From NCBI GenBank assembly GCA_003529325.1, contig DPVW01000102.1, forward strand, positions 18,743-30,171: 11,429 nucleotides of DNA. Reading direction: 5' to 3'. Below are positions 1 to 7,755 of this stretch, in pieces. Origin of the DNA: Candidatus Latescibacterota bacterium (GTDB lineage Bacteria > Latescibacterota > UBA2968 > UBA8231). The stretch's first letter is position 1. Each line of letters opens with the position of its first letter. The translations under genes were made by a program, and so were the position numbers. A model generated the notes under the pieces. It was given only the letters and a program-made list of their open reading frames with translations. It had not been told where the DNA came from and made no database searches.

Positions 1-1
1 C

Positions 2-1393
2 GCCGGCAAGAGCACCCTCGTGAAGACCATGTCCGGTGCCCTGCAAACGGATGCCGGGTCGATGACCCTTCGTGACGAGACGTTTGCACCGTCGGCTCCG
101 AGTCAGGCACGCAACGCCGGTGTCGCCACAGTCTATCAGGAACTGTCCCTGGCACCACACCTGACCGTCGCCGAATCGTTATTCCTCGGCCGTGAACCCA
201 CGCGTTTCGGTTGGCTCGACACATCGACGATCGAAGCGGAGGGGACAATCGCTCTCGCACGCCTCGACCGCACCGACATCCCGCTGGACGCACGAATCCT
301 CGATCTGTCCATCGCCGACCGTCAGATCGTCGAAATTGCCCGCGCTCTCCATGGTCGTGCTGACCTCCTCATCCTCGATGAACCCACGAGCAGCCTCACG
401 GGTGAGGATGCGTCACAGCTCTTCGATGTCCTGCGACGACTACGCGACGAGGGCCTGGCGATCCTCTACATCTCCCACTTCCTCGAAGAGATCATCGATC
501 TTACCGATCGATACACCGTCTTGCGCGATGGCGAGGTCACGGGACACGGAGCCACATCCGACATAGACGCGACCCGGCTGGCCACTTTGATGGTGGGCCG
601 ACCACTGCAGAAACGCACCGCCCGCGACCACACGATCAGCGACGACGCTCTTCTGCATGTCGACGCCATCCACGGATCTCCCCTGCCCATCGACGCCTCC
701 ATCGAACTTCACCGTGGCGAAATCCTCGGCATTGGCGGTCTCGTTGGCTCCGGTCGCTCCGAACTCGTGCGCGCCATTTTCGGTCTCGACCCAGTCACCT
801 CCGGCTCGGTCCGCATCCTCGACGTATCCGGCCCTTCTACACCTGCCGCCTGCCTCGACGCCGGACTGGGGCTGTTGAGCGAAGACCGAAGCCGCGAGGG
901 TCTCGCGCTGAACCTGTCTGTCGCCGACAATCTCGTCATGTCGCGCTGGCCCACGCGACGACGCGGCTGGCTCGACCTGCTCGAGCGGGATCGATCAACC
1001 AATCACTGGATCGACGAATTGGGTATTCGCACACCCTCGACCGGCATGCACGTAGGCTCTCTGTCGGGCGGCAATCAACAGAAGGTCGCCCTCGCTCGAC
1101 TCTTGCATCACGATGTGGATGTGTTGCTCCTCGACGAACCGACACGCGGCATCGACATCGCCAGCAAAGAGACGATCTATGCCTGCATCGAGAAGCTTGC
1201 AGAAGCGGGGAAAGCGATTCTCGTCACCAGCAGCCATCTACCCGAACTGCTTTCGGTCTGCGATCGTATTGCCATGATGCATCGAGGAAAACTCGGCCCC
1301 TTCCAACCTGCGACTCAACGTGACGAACACGAGATGATCCTCGAGGCAACGCTCGGTGACCAGGCAGATGACCGATCAGCAGAGGCCCCATGA
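2..1393 (+). CDS. Sugar ABC importer ATPase, RbsA/MglA/XylG type (5' partial)
   Basis: This is the cytoplasmic ATP-hydrolysing subunit of a ribose/galactose/xylose-type importer, with two nucleotide-binding domains in one chain. The frame is open from base 2 and begins inside the first Walker A (AGKST), so roughly 35-40 N-terminal residues lie outside the window; the GTG at 20 is internal and not the start. Counting from the first visible residue, domain 1 shows a Q-loop (YQE, 45-47), a degenerate signature LSIADRQ (102-108), Walker B LLILDEP (122-128) and the switch histidine (SH, 158-159). Domain 2 has GLVGSGRSE (246-254), where Arg replaces the Walker A Lys as is usual in this family, then LSGGNQQ (354-360) and VLLLDEPTRGID (374-385). 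The stop overlaps the permease start as ATGA. Family is certain; the sugar is not determinable. Confidence 0.95.
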   Translation, partial: AGKSTLVKTMSGALQTDAGSMTLRDETFAPSAPSQARNAGVATVYQELSLAPHLTVAESLFLGREPTRFGWLDTSTIEAEGTIALARLDRTDIPLDARILDLSIADRQIVEIARALHGRADLLILDEPTSSLTGEDASQLFDVLRRLRDEGLAILYISHFLEEIIDLTDRYTVLRDGEVTGHGATSDIDATRLATLMVGRPLQKRTARDHTISDDALLHVDAIHGSPLPIDASIELHRGEILGIGGLVGSGRSELVRAIFGLDPVTSGSVRILDVSGPSTPAACLDAGLGLLSEDRSREGLALNLSVADNLVMSRWPTRRRGWLDLLERDRSTNHWIDELGIRTPSTGMHVGSLSGGNQQKVALARLLHHDVDVLLLDEPTRGIDIASKETIYACIEKLAEAGKAILVTSSHLPELLSVCDRIAMMHRGKLGPFQPATQRDEHEMILEATLGDQADDRSAEAP

Positions 1394-2334
1394 AGCTGCC
1401 TTCACGAAACACCCTGGCTCCCTTGCTGGGTCTCTTCGTCGTCTATGCACTGTTCGCCCTGCTCGGGCCCGACAGTTTCTCGTCAGCGCGGAACCTCGAG
1501 ACCATGGCGCGCCAGACGACGATCGTCGGCATCGCCGCCATCGGTATGACCCTCGTCATCATATCCGGCGGCATCGACCTGTCCGCAGGATCGATCATCG
1601 CTCTGTCCACCGTCGTCGTCGCCGCCACCATGAATGCCGGTGCTTCGCCCTTGATCTCTGCCGTTGCCGGCATGGGGGCAGGTGCTCTCGCCGGTCTGGC
1701 GAATGGTCTGATCATCACTCGATTGCGAGTCGTCCCCTTCATTGTCACCCTCGGCACGCTACTTATCGTGCGAGGCCTGGCGAAGGGCATTGCCGACGAG
1801 CAGAAGATCGACGCCCCGCTTTCCTGGCTCATCGATCTGCTGGCAGCACTTTCACCACAGATGCGTTGGATGATCGTTCCACCCGGTGTCTGGTTGCTCG
1901 TGTTGCTGGCGATCGCCGTTGCCGCCATGTTGCGCTCAACACCCGTCGGCCGGCACATCGTCGCCACAGGGTCGAGTGAAGCGACAGCGCGACTGTGTGG
2001 AATTCGTGTGGAGCGACTCAAAACGGGTGTTTATGTTGCCTCCGGTGCCGCCGCAGGCCTCGCCGGTGTCATGCAATTCTCCCGACTGACCGTGGGTGAT
2101 CCCACCGTCGCCGTCGGTCTCGAACTCGACGTCATTGCCGCCGTCGTCATCGGCGGTGGTTCCTTGTCGGGGGGCGAGGGATCGATCCTCGGCACACTCG
2201 TGGGCGCCCTCATCATGACTATCATCCGTTCCGGTTGTTCACAGATGGGTTTACCAAACTGGGTACAGGAAATCGTCACGGGCGGGATCATCGTCGCCGC
2301 CGTCGCACTCGACCGCTGGCGTCACCGTCGCTGA
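1390..2334 (+). CDS. Sugar ABC importer permease, RbsC/BPD_transp_2 family
   Basis: This 314-residue integral membrane protein is the channel subunit that pairs with the preceding ATPase. It carries the family hallmark GGIDLSAGS at 60-68 and the late glycine-rich motif GGGSLSGGEGS at 255-265. Hydrophobic segments spread along its length fit the multi-spanning RbsC fold, and the tail RWRHRR is basic, as expected on the cytoplasmic side. The length is normal for the family. The ATG is chosen because it forms an ATGA overlap with the ATPase stop and has AGAGG (1381-1385) 4 bases upstream. No periplasmic sugar-binding protein follows, so that partner is probably encoded upstream of the window. 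Substrate specificity cannot be inferred from the permease. Confidence 0.95.
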   Translation: MKLPSRNTLAPLLGLFVVYALFALLGPDSFSSARNLETMARQTTIVGIAAIGMTLVIISGGIDLSAGSIIALSTVVVAATMNAGASPLISAVAGMGAGALAGLANGLIITRLRVVPFIVTLGTLLIVRGLAKGIADEQKIDAPLSWLIDLLAALSPQMRWMIVPPGVWLLVLLAIAVAAMLRSTPVGRHIVATGSSEATARLCGIRVERLKTGVYVASGAAAGLAGVMQFSRLTVGDPTVAVGLELDVIAAVVIGGGSLSGGEGSILGTLVGALIMTIIRSGCSQMGLPNWVQEIVTGGIIVAAVALDRWRHRR

Positions 2335-2343
2335 TCGGCACTG

Positions 2344-4194
2344 ATGTCGCTGGCTGTCGGCTTGACCACCGGCGCTGGAATTCATTCTCTCCGTCCACGC
2401 GAAGGCCATCCGACAACCTCGAACCGACGCAAACCGAGACATCCATTGACGCGACCTCGTCGATACTCTGCCGTTGCCTTGGGCCTGGCCGCTCTTTCGA
2501 TCCTCGTGGCAACCGTGCCAACCTCGGCAGCCAACTTCGATCGAGCTCCGGGCTTTACTTATCCCCTGCCGACGGAACCGACGCCACCGAAACCCTTCCG
2601 TCCCGAACACTACATCGTGCAGCGCACCATCGACCCCATCGTCGTCGATGGCCGCCTCGACGAGTCCAGCTGGTCCCAGGCAGAGTGGACCGTCGATTTC
2701 GTTCACATCCATTCCGCCACCGCCTACGCTCGGCCGCTTTACCGCACCCGCGCTCGCATGTTGTGGGACGACGACCATCTCTACGCTGCCGTCGAACTTG
2801 AAGAACCTCATCTGGTAGCCCATGTCACCATCGATGACGAGGAGATTTACGACGACAACGACATCGAACTGTTCATCGACGTGGACGGTGACGCCCAGAA
2901 CTATATCGAGTTAGAATTCAATGCCCTGGGTACGGTATGGGACATGCTGCTGCCGAAGGAATACAACCGCGGCGGCCTGCCCTTCAGTCATCCTCGAGAG
3001 GAACTCAGCCAGCCCTGGGATCTGGCGGGGCTGCGCGTCGCCGTGCGCGCCGAAGGCAGCTTCAACTATCCCTTCGATACGGACGATCGCTGGGTCATCG
3101 AATTCTCCATGCCCTGGGCATCTCTTGAGGCAACCGACTATTCCGGTGAACCTCTCGCCGTCGATGGTCGTGTCATTCGGGCGAACTTCAGTCGCGTACA
3201 ACATCCGTGGTCACGTGAGACGTGGCCCATCATGGACTGGGAGGACCGTGGCGGCCCGGCGTGGGACTGGACCTGGTCACCGGTCCTCGTCTACAACATG
3301 CACGTCGCCGAAACATGGGGACGACTCGTGTTGTCCGATCGGCCCGTTGGCTCTGTAGCCGCCGAGTCGCTGACGAAGATCTTCGACTTCGTGCCTGCCC
3401 CGCCTGTCCCTGTGCAAGACTCCCAGCCCGCCCCCGTGCTGATCGGAGCCACGTCGCCGCGTCCTGCCAGCGATGAGATGATCCGTAGCATGATCCGCAT
3501 CGAAGGCGGCGCCTACACCATCGGCCCCGATCCCACCGATGCGATCGCCTCGCCCGAAGGCCAGGTGACGGTAGAAGACTTCCTCATCGACCGATACGAG
3601 GTCACTGTGGGCCAGTACGCCGATTTCCTCAACGCGACGGGAAAGTTCGGCCACTACCACCCTGACATGGCCGATCCCGATCTGTGTGGCATCGTGCGCA
3701 CGGAGTCCGCTTTCATCGTTGTGCCCGGCCGCAGTCGGTATCCCGTTGTGTACGTCGACCAGCAAGACGCTGCCGCCTATGCAGAATGGGCAGGCAAGCG
3801 ACTACTCACCGAGTTCGAGTGGGAGATCGCCGCCCGTGGGCGTGAGACGCGCCTCTATCCATGGGGCGAGGCAGCGCCGACGAACGAGCGAACGAACTTC
3901 GACTTCCGAGTCGGTCATCCCGCACCGGTCGGTTCCTATCCGGCGGGCCGGAGCCCGGAAGGCGTCGACGACCTGGTGGGCAATGTGTGGGAACTGGTAG
4001 AAGGCAGTTGGACGATCTACCCTTGGAGTGACGTCGACCCAAGATCACCCACGCGAGGTCCTCTGACCCGTGGCGGCTCGTGGGTCACACCGGTGAGCAA
4101 TCTAGCAAGCAGTTATCGAGGTGCATGGAAAGGAAACAGCGCCATGGTCGGCTTCCGCTGCGCCATGGATGTGTCGAAAGGCGATGGACCATGA
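2344..4194 (+). CDS. Secreted CBM9-like domain fused to an FGE/SUMF1-like domain
   Basis: This 616-residue two-domain protein is predicted to be exported. Residues about 35-63 look like a signal peptide (RPRRYS, then a hydrophobic run ending in TSAA). The ATG at 2344 adds about 34 residues before it, and a TTG at 2446 would give a more ordinary signal peptide; neither has a clear Shine-Dalgarno sequence. Residues about 90-333 resemble the CBM9-like fold: IVVDGRLDESSW (99-110), MLWDDDHLYAAV (139-150) and a DVDGD...NYIELEFNALG region (179-196). Residues about 382-608 are an FGE-sulfatase/SUMF1-like domain with MIRIEGG, EVTVGQYADFL, GKRLLTEFEWEIAARG, LYPWGE, GNVWE (546-550), RGGSW (577-580 region) and GFRC (603-606). 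The two catalytic cysteines expected between RGGSW and GFRC in true FGEs are absent, so formylglycine formation is unlikely. Starts 9 bases after the permease; its stop overlaps the next gene (ATGA). Confidence 0.85.
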   Translation: MSLAVGLTTGAGIHSLRPREGHPTTSNRRKPRHPLTRPRRYSAVALGLAALSILVATVPTSAANFDRAPGFTYPLPTEPTPPKPFRPEHYIVQRTIDPIVVDGRLDESSWSQAEWTVDFVHIHSATAYARPLYRTRARMLWDDDHLYAAVELEEPHLVAHVTIDDEEIYDDNDIELFIDVDGDAQNYIELEFNALGTVWDMLLPKEYNRGGLPFSHPREELSQPWDLAGLRVAVRAEGSFNYPFDTDDRWVIEFSMPWASLEATDYSGEPLAVDGRVIRANFSRVQHPWSRETWPIMDWEDRGGPAWDWTWSPVLVYNMHVAETWGRLVLSDRPVGSVAAESLTKIFDFVPAPPVPVQDSQPAPVLIGATSPRPASDEMIRSMIRIEGGAYTIGPDPTDAIASPEGQVTVEDFLIDRYEVTVGQYADFLNATGKFGHYHPDMADPDLCGIVRTESAFIVVPGRSRYPVVYVDQQDAAAYAEWAGKRLLTEFEWEIAARGRETRLYPWGEAAPTNERTNFDFRVGHPAPVGSYPAGRSPEGVDDLVGNVWELVEGSWTIYPWSDVDPRSPTRGPLTRGGSWVTPVSNLASSYRGAWKGNSAMVGFRCAMDVSKGDGP

Positions 4195-5504
4195 AGGCGT
4201 GGATCTTCCTCTGCAATGACAGCCCCCTCGAACACTGGCTTGAGGGCTACAAAGAACGCTTCGACGCCTGGGAAGCAGGTGGCGTCACGGGTCTGGCCGT
4301 TGGGCGTATGCAATTTGTTGGCGACGACGGCAGTTCGGTGCGCGCCTATGCACCCGACCCCACCATCTTCACCGCCCATGGAGAGCAAGCGCCGGAAGCA
4401 GCTCCCCGAGACCCAGAGAAGGAAAAGCTCCTGCACGCCATGCTCGACGATGCGGCCAGTCGCGGCTGGCAGATATTGATCTTTTCAGGCGCCGGATCCA
4501 CGGCGCACATGCAAGATCTCATGGCCGCCTTTCCCCAGACATCCGGTGTCATCAGCGACGGCCCGGGTGAACATTCCTACGAACTGGCTTTCCATCACGG
4601 TGGCGAAACACTGGAGATCAGTGAGAGCATCGACGCGCGTCTGGCGCACGCGGGCGCCGACATCGATCGCGTGCACCGCGGCATTCGCCATATGCACGCT
4701 CGCCTGCATGACCTCACACCCGATCGCGTCCGCTTCTTTGCCGGAGGCGGCATGCTCGGCGGGTTGCAGTTGCTCGACATCAACGAAGATGTCCTCTACT
4801 GGTGGCGGTCTCGCTGGCAAGCTTCACGCCAGGAGTGGCAGCGCATGCGCGAGCAGGTCGATGGCGTCGATGGCGACATCCTGCTCGGCGGCATTCCTCG
4901 CACACCGGCGTTCTCCGGCCTCACGGGCCAGGACTACACAGGACTCACGAAATACTTCGACCTCATCTTTCCAAAACACTACTACTGGCATCGCGGCATG
5001 GATGGTCTGTATGGCACCGTCTTTCGCTGGGTGAAACGCCTGATGATCTGGAACCCGAGCCTCACGGAGAACGACTGCTTCCGTGTCGTCGAATTGCTTA
5101 CCGGTGTCCACATCCCCGGGGTCGACACCCTCGTCGATCTGGAGAAGGGCCACACCCAGGCCTTCTTCGATGAGATGGTCTACACCGAGACACGACGCGC
5201 CCTCGAAGGCATCGGCGATCCGAGCAAGGTCATCGGCTGGGTGTCCACAGGTCGCGAGCCCCATGGTGGCGACCAGATGCCACCCAGCGCTTTAAAGGGC
5301 ATTCTTGAAACAGCTCAGAGAGCAGGTTTAGAGCGGTTCCTCTATCACCCCGAGCCTGATATCGGCGCCGGCGAATGGTTGCAGATCTCGACCATGTGTG
5401 GCTCAGTTTGGCCAGAAGATCTCAAGGCGAGAGGATACTGGCCCGGGGATACACCGCGACCCGACACCTGGAACGGCGGTCGTCCAACGCCAGGTGAAGA
5501 GTAG
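4191..5504 (+). CDS. Uncharacterised protein, probable TIM-barrel glycosidase-like
   Basis: This 437-residue protein was not recognised as a named family. The ATG at 4191 is chosen over upstream in-frame starts because it forms an ATGA overlap with the previous stop and has GAAAGG (4176-4181) 9 bases upstream. No signal peptide is visible, so it is probably cytosolic. The layout suggests a beta/alpha barrel: short hydrophobic strands (MKAWIFLCND at 1-10, WQILIFSGAG near 93-102, FDLIFPKHYYW at 256-266, KVIGWVSTG near 346-354, RFLYHPEPD at 382-390) alternate with amphipathic helices. The end has the feel of glycoside-hydrolase-like proteins, in which an aromatic/acidic strand follows a helix ending AQRAGLERFLYHPEP. 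Candidate acidic residues include D257, E356, E388 and D390, but none can be assigned as catalytic. Position between two CBM9-like genes behind a sugar importer supports a carbohydrate role. Confidence 0.75.
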   Translation: MKAWIFLCNDSPLEHWLEGYKERFDAWEAGGVTGLAVGRMQFVGDDGSSVRAYAPDPTIFTAHGEQAPEAAPRDPEKEKLLHAMLDDAASRGWQILIFSGAGSTAHMQDLMAAFPQTSGVISDGPGEHSYELAFHHGGETLEISESIDARLAHAGADIDRVHRGIRHMHARLHDLTPDRVRFFAGGGMLGGLQLLDINEDVLYWWRSRWQASRQEWQRMREQVDGVDGDILLGGIPRTPAFSGLTGQDYTGLTKYFDLIFPKHYYWHRGMDGLYGTVFRWVKRLMIWNPSLTENDCFRVVELLTGVHIPGVDTLVDLEKGHTQAFFDEMVYTETRRALEGIGDPSKVIGWVSTGREPHGGDQMPPSALKGILETAQRAGLERFLYHPEPDIGAGEWLQISTMCGSVWPEDLKARGYWPGDTPRPDTWNGGRPTPGEE

Positions 5505-5522
5505 CAGAGGACTGGCAAATTG

Positions 5523-6407
5523 ATGAGTAGCCAGATGAATAGGATGAAAGCGTACCTGTGGCCCTGCGTCGCCTGTCTGCTCGTGGGAATGGTGGCGCAC
5601 GCATCCGCCCAGGGTCCCCTCGAAGACCCTCCTCCCACGTATATCGGCTACCGCGTGACATCACCGATCCGCATCGATGGGCATCTGTCCGAAGCGCATT
5701 GGAAACACACGCCCCGAATGGGGTTCGCCGGCCTCGTGGATGGGGCGCCCGCATGGTTCGACAGCTACAGCCAGATGGTCTGGGACGACGAGAATCTCTA
5801 TGTCGGATTCTGGGCCGCAGATCCGAATGTGTTCGGATCGGTTGGTCCTGACACGCCGGAGCCGCGCGACTTCTGGAAGGACAATGACCGCTACATCATG
5901 CTGCATGATCCGCTGTTCATGGTTTTCGTCGACCCCGACGGGGATCATCGCAACTACGTCGAGATGCACATCAACGCCCTCAACAACATCGATGACATCT
6001 GGCTGAATCAGGGATCCACCGAGAAGGACCGGCAGGTGTTGGACCTGCACGCGCCCAACTACCACCTGGAATGGGACTGTCCCGGCGCGCAACACGCCGT
6101 CGCCGTCTATGGCTCCCTCAACGACTCGACCGACACGGATCGCGGTTGGTCCGCAGAAATCGCCATCCCCTGGACAGCCCTCGAACCATTTACCCTGGGG
6201 GCCTTGCCGCCTGCTGAGGGCGATCAATGGCTCGTCCACAGTGGCTGGGAGTATCGCGTTGCCGTGAATGAACCGGTCACCTACTGGACGTGGCCTGTCA
6301 TCGGCATTCTCGATGACCATCAGTTATGGCGTTATGGGCGATTCGTCTTCTCTTCCGAGTCGCCGGGCAGTCGGTCCTACCCGACGCCCCCGCACCAGAC
6401 GGAATAG
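5523..6407 (+). CDS. Secreted CBM9-like domain protein
   Basis: This 294-residue protein is predicted to be exported and to consist essentially of one CBM9-like domain. A hydrophobic segment at about 9-29 ends in AHASA before Gln, a good signal peptidase I site; the Cys residues lie in the core, not in a lipobox. In-frame starts occur at TTG 5520, ATG 5523, ATG 5535 and ATG 5544. I prefer 5523, with AGAGG about 12 bases upstream, but 5544 gives the tidiest signal peptide. Family features are SPIRIDGHLSEAHW (47-60), MVWDDENLYVGF (85-96) and FVDPDGDHRNYVEM (135-148), followed by INALNNIDDIW. These align one-to-one with the first domain of the protein at 2344, so the two are paralogues with different roles or ligands. 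CBM9-like domains of this type bind glycans in some enzymes, but ligand binding here is unproven. Confidence 0.88.
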   Translation: MSSQMNRMKAYLWPCVACLLVGMVAHASAQGPLEDPPPTYIGYRVTSPIRIDGHLSEAHWKHTPRMGFAGLVDGAPAWFDSYSQMVWDDENLYVGFWAADPNVFGSVGPDTPEPRDFWKDNDRYIMLHDPLFMVFVDPDGDHRNYVEMHINALNNIDDIWLNQGSTEKDRQVLDLHAPNYHLEWDCPGAQHAVAVYGSLNDSTDTDRGWSAEIAIPWTALEPFTLGALPPAEGDQWLVHSGWEYRVAVNEPVTYWTWPVIGILDDHQLWRYGRFVFSSESPGSRSYPTPPHQTE

Positions 6408-6415
6408 GCACCCCG

Positions 6416-7312
6416 ATGTCTTCAACTCCCTACAACTGGGAACTGCTCACCGAGCACGCCGCCTTCAGTCCCCGTGACACGTCCGAGGGCATCGTCTTTC
6501 GCGACAAGATGTGGCTCAGCAATGCCTACCACCACGGCAATGTATTGGTCCGCGATCTGTGGAATTCGACCGACGGCACCAACTGGTCGCAAGTGAGTGA
6601 TGACACACCCTACGGCGGCTACAGTGAGATGGTCGTGTTTGAGGATCGACTCTTTGCCGTCAAGGAGAGTGTCTGGGTCTCCGACGACGGAGAGGACTGG
6701 ACGAAGATCCTCGACAAGACCCCCTTCGGCATGACCGGCTATGGTGAACTGATCGTCTACAAGGGGAAGATGTGGCAGATCGGACCCGGGCCTGAGGTCT
6801 GGTCCTCCACGGACGGACAACACTGGGACTGTGCGACGGATGCCGCCGCCTGCGGCGATCGACGCTCCAGCGCGACGATGCTCTTCGACGACAAGCTCTG
6901 GCGTATCGCCGGCAACAGCGAGCAGGAGAACTCCCCCGTCGAAAAGGGGTATCCGAACTTCACGACGTACAACGATGTGTGGTGTTCGACCGATGGTGCC
7001 GAGTGGACACAGGTCCTCGAACACGCCCCGTGGGCGCCGCGCATGTGGTGCCGGGGCCGAGCCTATGCGGGTGCCCTCTGGTTGATCGGTGGTTTCGACA
7101 ACGCAAACCACACCAACCTCGGCGACGTCTGGTACACGCACGACGGGATTACGTGGACCGAGTTCATCTCAGATCCCGTCTTCGCCCCACGCCACGAACC
7201 CACCCTCTACACGGCCCACGATTCTTTATGGGTCGTGGCCGGCAACACGTGGCCCGTCGTCAACGATGTCTGGCGACTGACCCTGCCCGAGGGGTGGGAT
7301 TCTCTCGGCTGA
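6416..7312 (+). CDS. Asp-box/Kelch-like beta-propeller protein
   Basis: This 298-residue protein is built from repeated propeller blades. Five Asp-box-like turns are visible: STDGTNW (51-57), SDDGEDW (89-95), STDGQHW (131-137), STDGAEW (191-197) and THDGITW (241-247). Each is usually preceded by VW and followed, about 20-30 residues later, by a strand such as DKMWLS, DRLFAV, GKMWQI, DKLWRI or GALWLIGG. A final NDVWRLTL may close a sixth blade. LWLIGGFDNANH also fits a Kelch motif, so galactose-oxidase-central-domain-like is an equally fair label. The ATG at 6416 lies 8 bases after the previous stop with a weak GGAATAGG upstream and gives no signal peptide. An in-frame ATG at 6326 would add a hydrophobic N-terminus but would overlap the upstream gene by 82 bases. 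No catalytic residues can be assigned; it may be a scaffold, lectin or lyase/epimerase-like protein. Confidence 0.85.
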   Translation: MSSTPYNWELLTEHAAFSPRDTSEGIVFRDKMWLSNAYHHGNVLVRDLWNSTDGTNWSQVSDDTPYGGYSEMVVFEDRLFAVKESVWVSDDGEDWTKILDKTPFGMTGYGELIVYKGKMWQIGPGPEVWSSTDGQHWDCATDAAACGDRRSSATMLFDDKLWRIAGNSEQENSPVEKGYPNFTTYNDVWCSTDGAEWTQVLEHAPWAPRMWCRGRAYAGALWLIGGFDNANHTNLGDVWYTHDGITWTEFISDPVFAPRHEPTLYTAHDSLWVVAGNTWPVVNDVWRLTLPEGWDSLG

Positions 7313-7344
7313 GCGTCGGCCCCCGTGTTCTGGTTTTGGGTCTT

Positions 7345-7719
7345 TTACACCTTGGCGCTGATGAAGAGAAACTTCAGCGGCGTATCACCCACCTGCTCGT
7401 GCTTGTGGAAAACATCCTTCGGTAGAAACACGCTGTCCCCGGCCACGAGTTGATACGTCTCCTCGCCCACCGTCACCTGCATCTCCCCTTCCAGTAGATA
7501 GAAGAACTGTTCTTGATCACTGTGGGCGTGCCCATCACCGGACACACCACCAACCTCGTATTCATTCGTATGAATAGTGAGTCGTTCGGAGTCGATCGCC
7601 TCGGGGCGCTCGGGATTCGACGCCCCAGGTCCCAGCACGACGCGGGAAATACTACCCGGGTGACCATGATTCTCCTCAGGTTGTTCGAAACACTTGCGTA
7701 CGCAGTATGTATCAGACAT
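7345..7719 (-). CDS. Small single-domain cupin (cupin_2)
   Basis: This 124-residue protein has the compact cupin beta-barrel signature. Motif 1 runs from G58 through HAH (64-66) to E70, with EG at 77-78. Motif 2 runs from G94 through P100 to H105. The four probable metal ligands are H64, H66, E70 and H105, all present. There is no signal peptide. The ATG at 7719 is selected because an excellent AGGAGG lies 5 bases upstream; the longer in-frame start at 7755 would cover that site. Such small cupins act as sugar-related isomerases, dioxygenases or ligand-binding proteins, and sequence alone does not choose between them. It converges on the propeller gene with only 32 bases between the stops, and is not part of the plus-strand operon. 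Confidence 0.92.
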   Translation of the reverse strand: MSDTYCVRKCFEQPEENHGHPGSISRVVLGPGASNPERPEAIDSERLTIHTNEYEVGGVSGDGHAHSDQEQFFYLLEGEMQVTVGEETYQLVAGDSVFLPKDVFHKHEQVGDTPLKFLFISAKV

Positions 7720-7724
7720 GGAAT

Positions 7725-7730
7725 CCTCCT
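7725..7730 (-). promoter_or_regulatory. Strong Shine-Dalgarno site of the cupin gene
   Basis: On the minus strand this reads AGGAGG, the full consensus, with a 5-base spacer (ATTCC) before the ATG at 7719. It is by far the best ribosome-binding site in the window and fixes the cupin start. The other genes have weak sites or depend on overlapping stops. Confidence 0.85.
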
Positions 7731-7736
7731 TTGTTG

Positions 7737-7755
7737 TTGATCGATAAGTAATCAA
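7737..7755. promoter_or_regulatory. Possible operator upstream of the cupin gene
   Basis: TTGAT (7737-7741) and ATCAA (7751-7755) form an inverted repeat with a 9-base spacer, 18-36 bases upstream of the cupin ATG. The stretch is locally AT-rich, as a promoter would be, but no confident -10/-35 pair could be assigned. Five-base arms can occur by chance, so this is only a candidate site. Confidence 0.25.

Noticed and set aside
1443..2021. Minus-strand open frame of 192 codons opposite the permease
   Set aside because: Antisense to a clear RbsC-type gene; the composition is that of a reverse-complemented membrane protein.
4080..4190. Upstream extension of the barrel-like protein to an earlier start at 4080
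   Set aside because: It would overlap the FGE-like domain by more than 110 bases and adds an Arg/Gln-rich tail; the ATGA overlap and GAAAGG site at 4191 are much more natural.
5661..6320. Minus-strand open frame of 219 codons opposite the second CBM9-like gene
   Set aside because: It mirrors the codon positions of the real gene and has no recognisable feature or ribosome-binding site.
7287..7308. CCGAG/CTCGG inverted repeat near the end of the propeller gene as a terminator
   Set aside because: The stem is only 5 bp with a 12-base loop, lies inside the coding sequence and is not directly followed by a T-tract.
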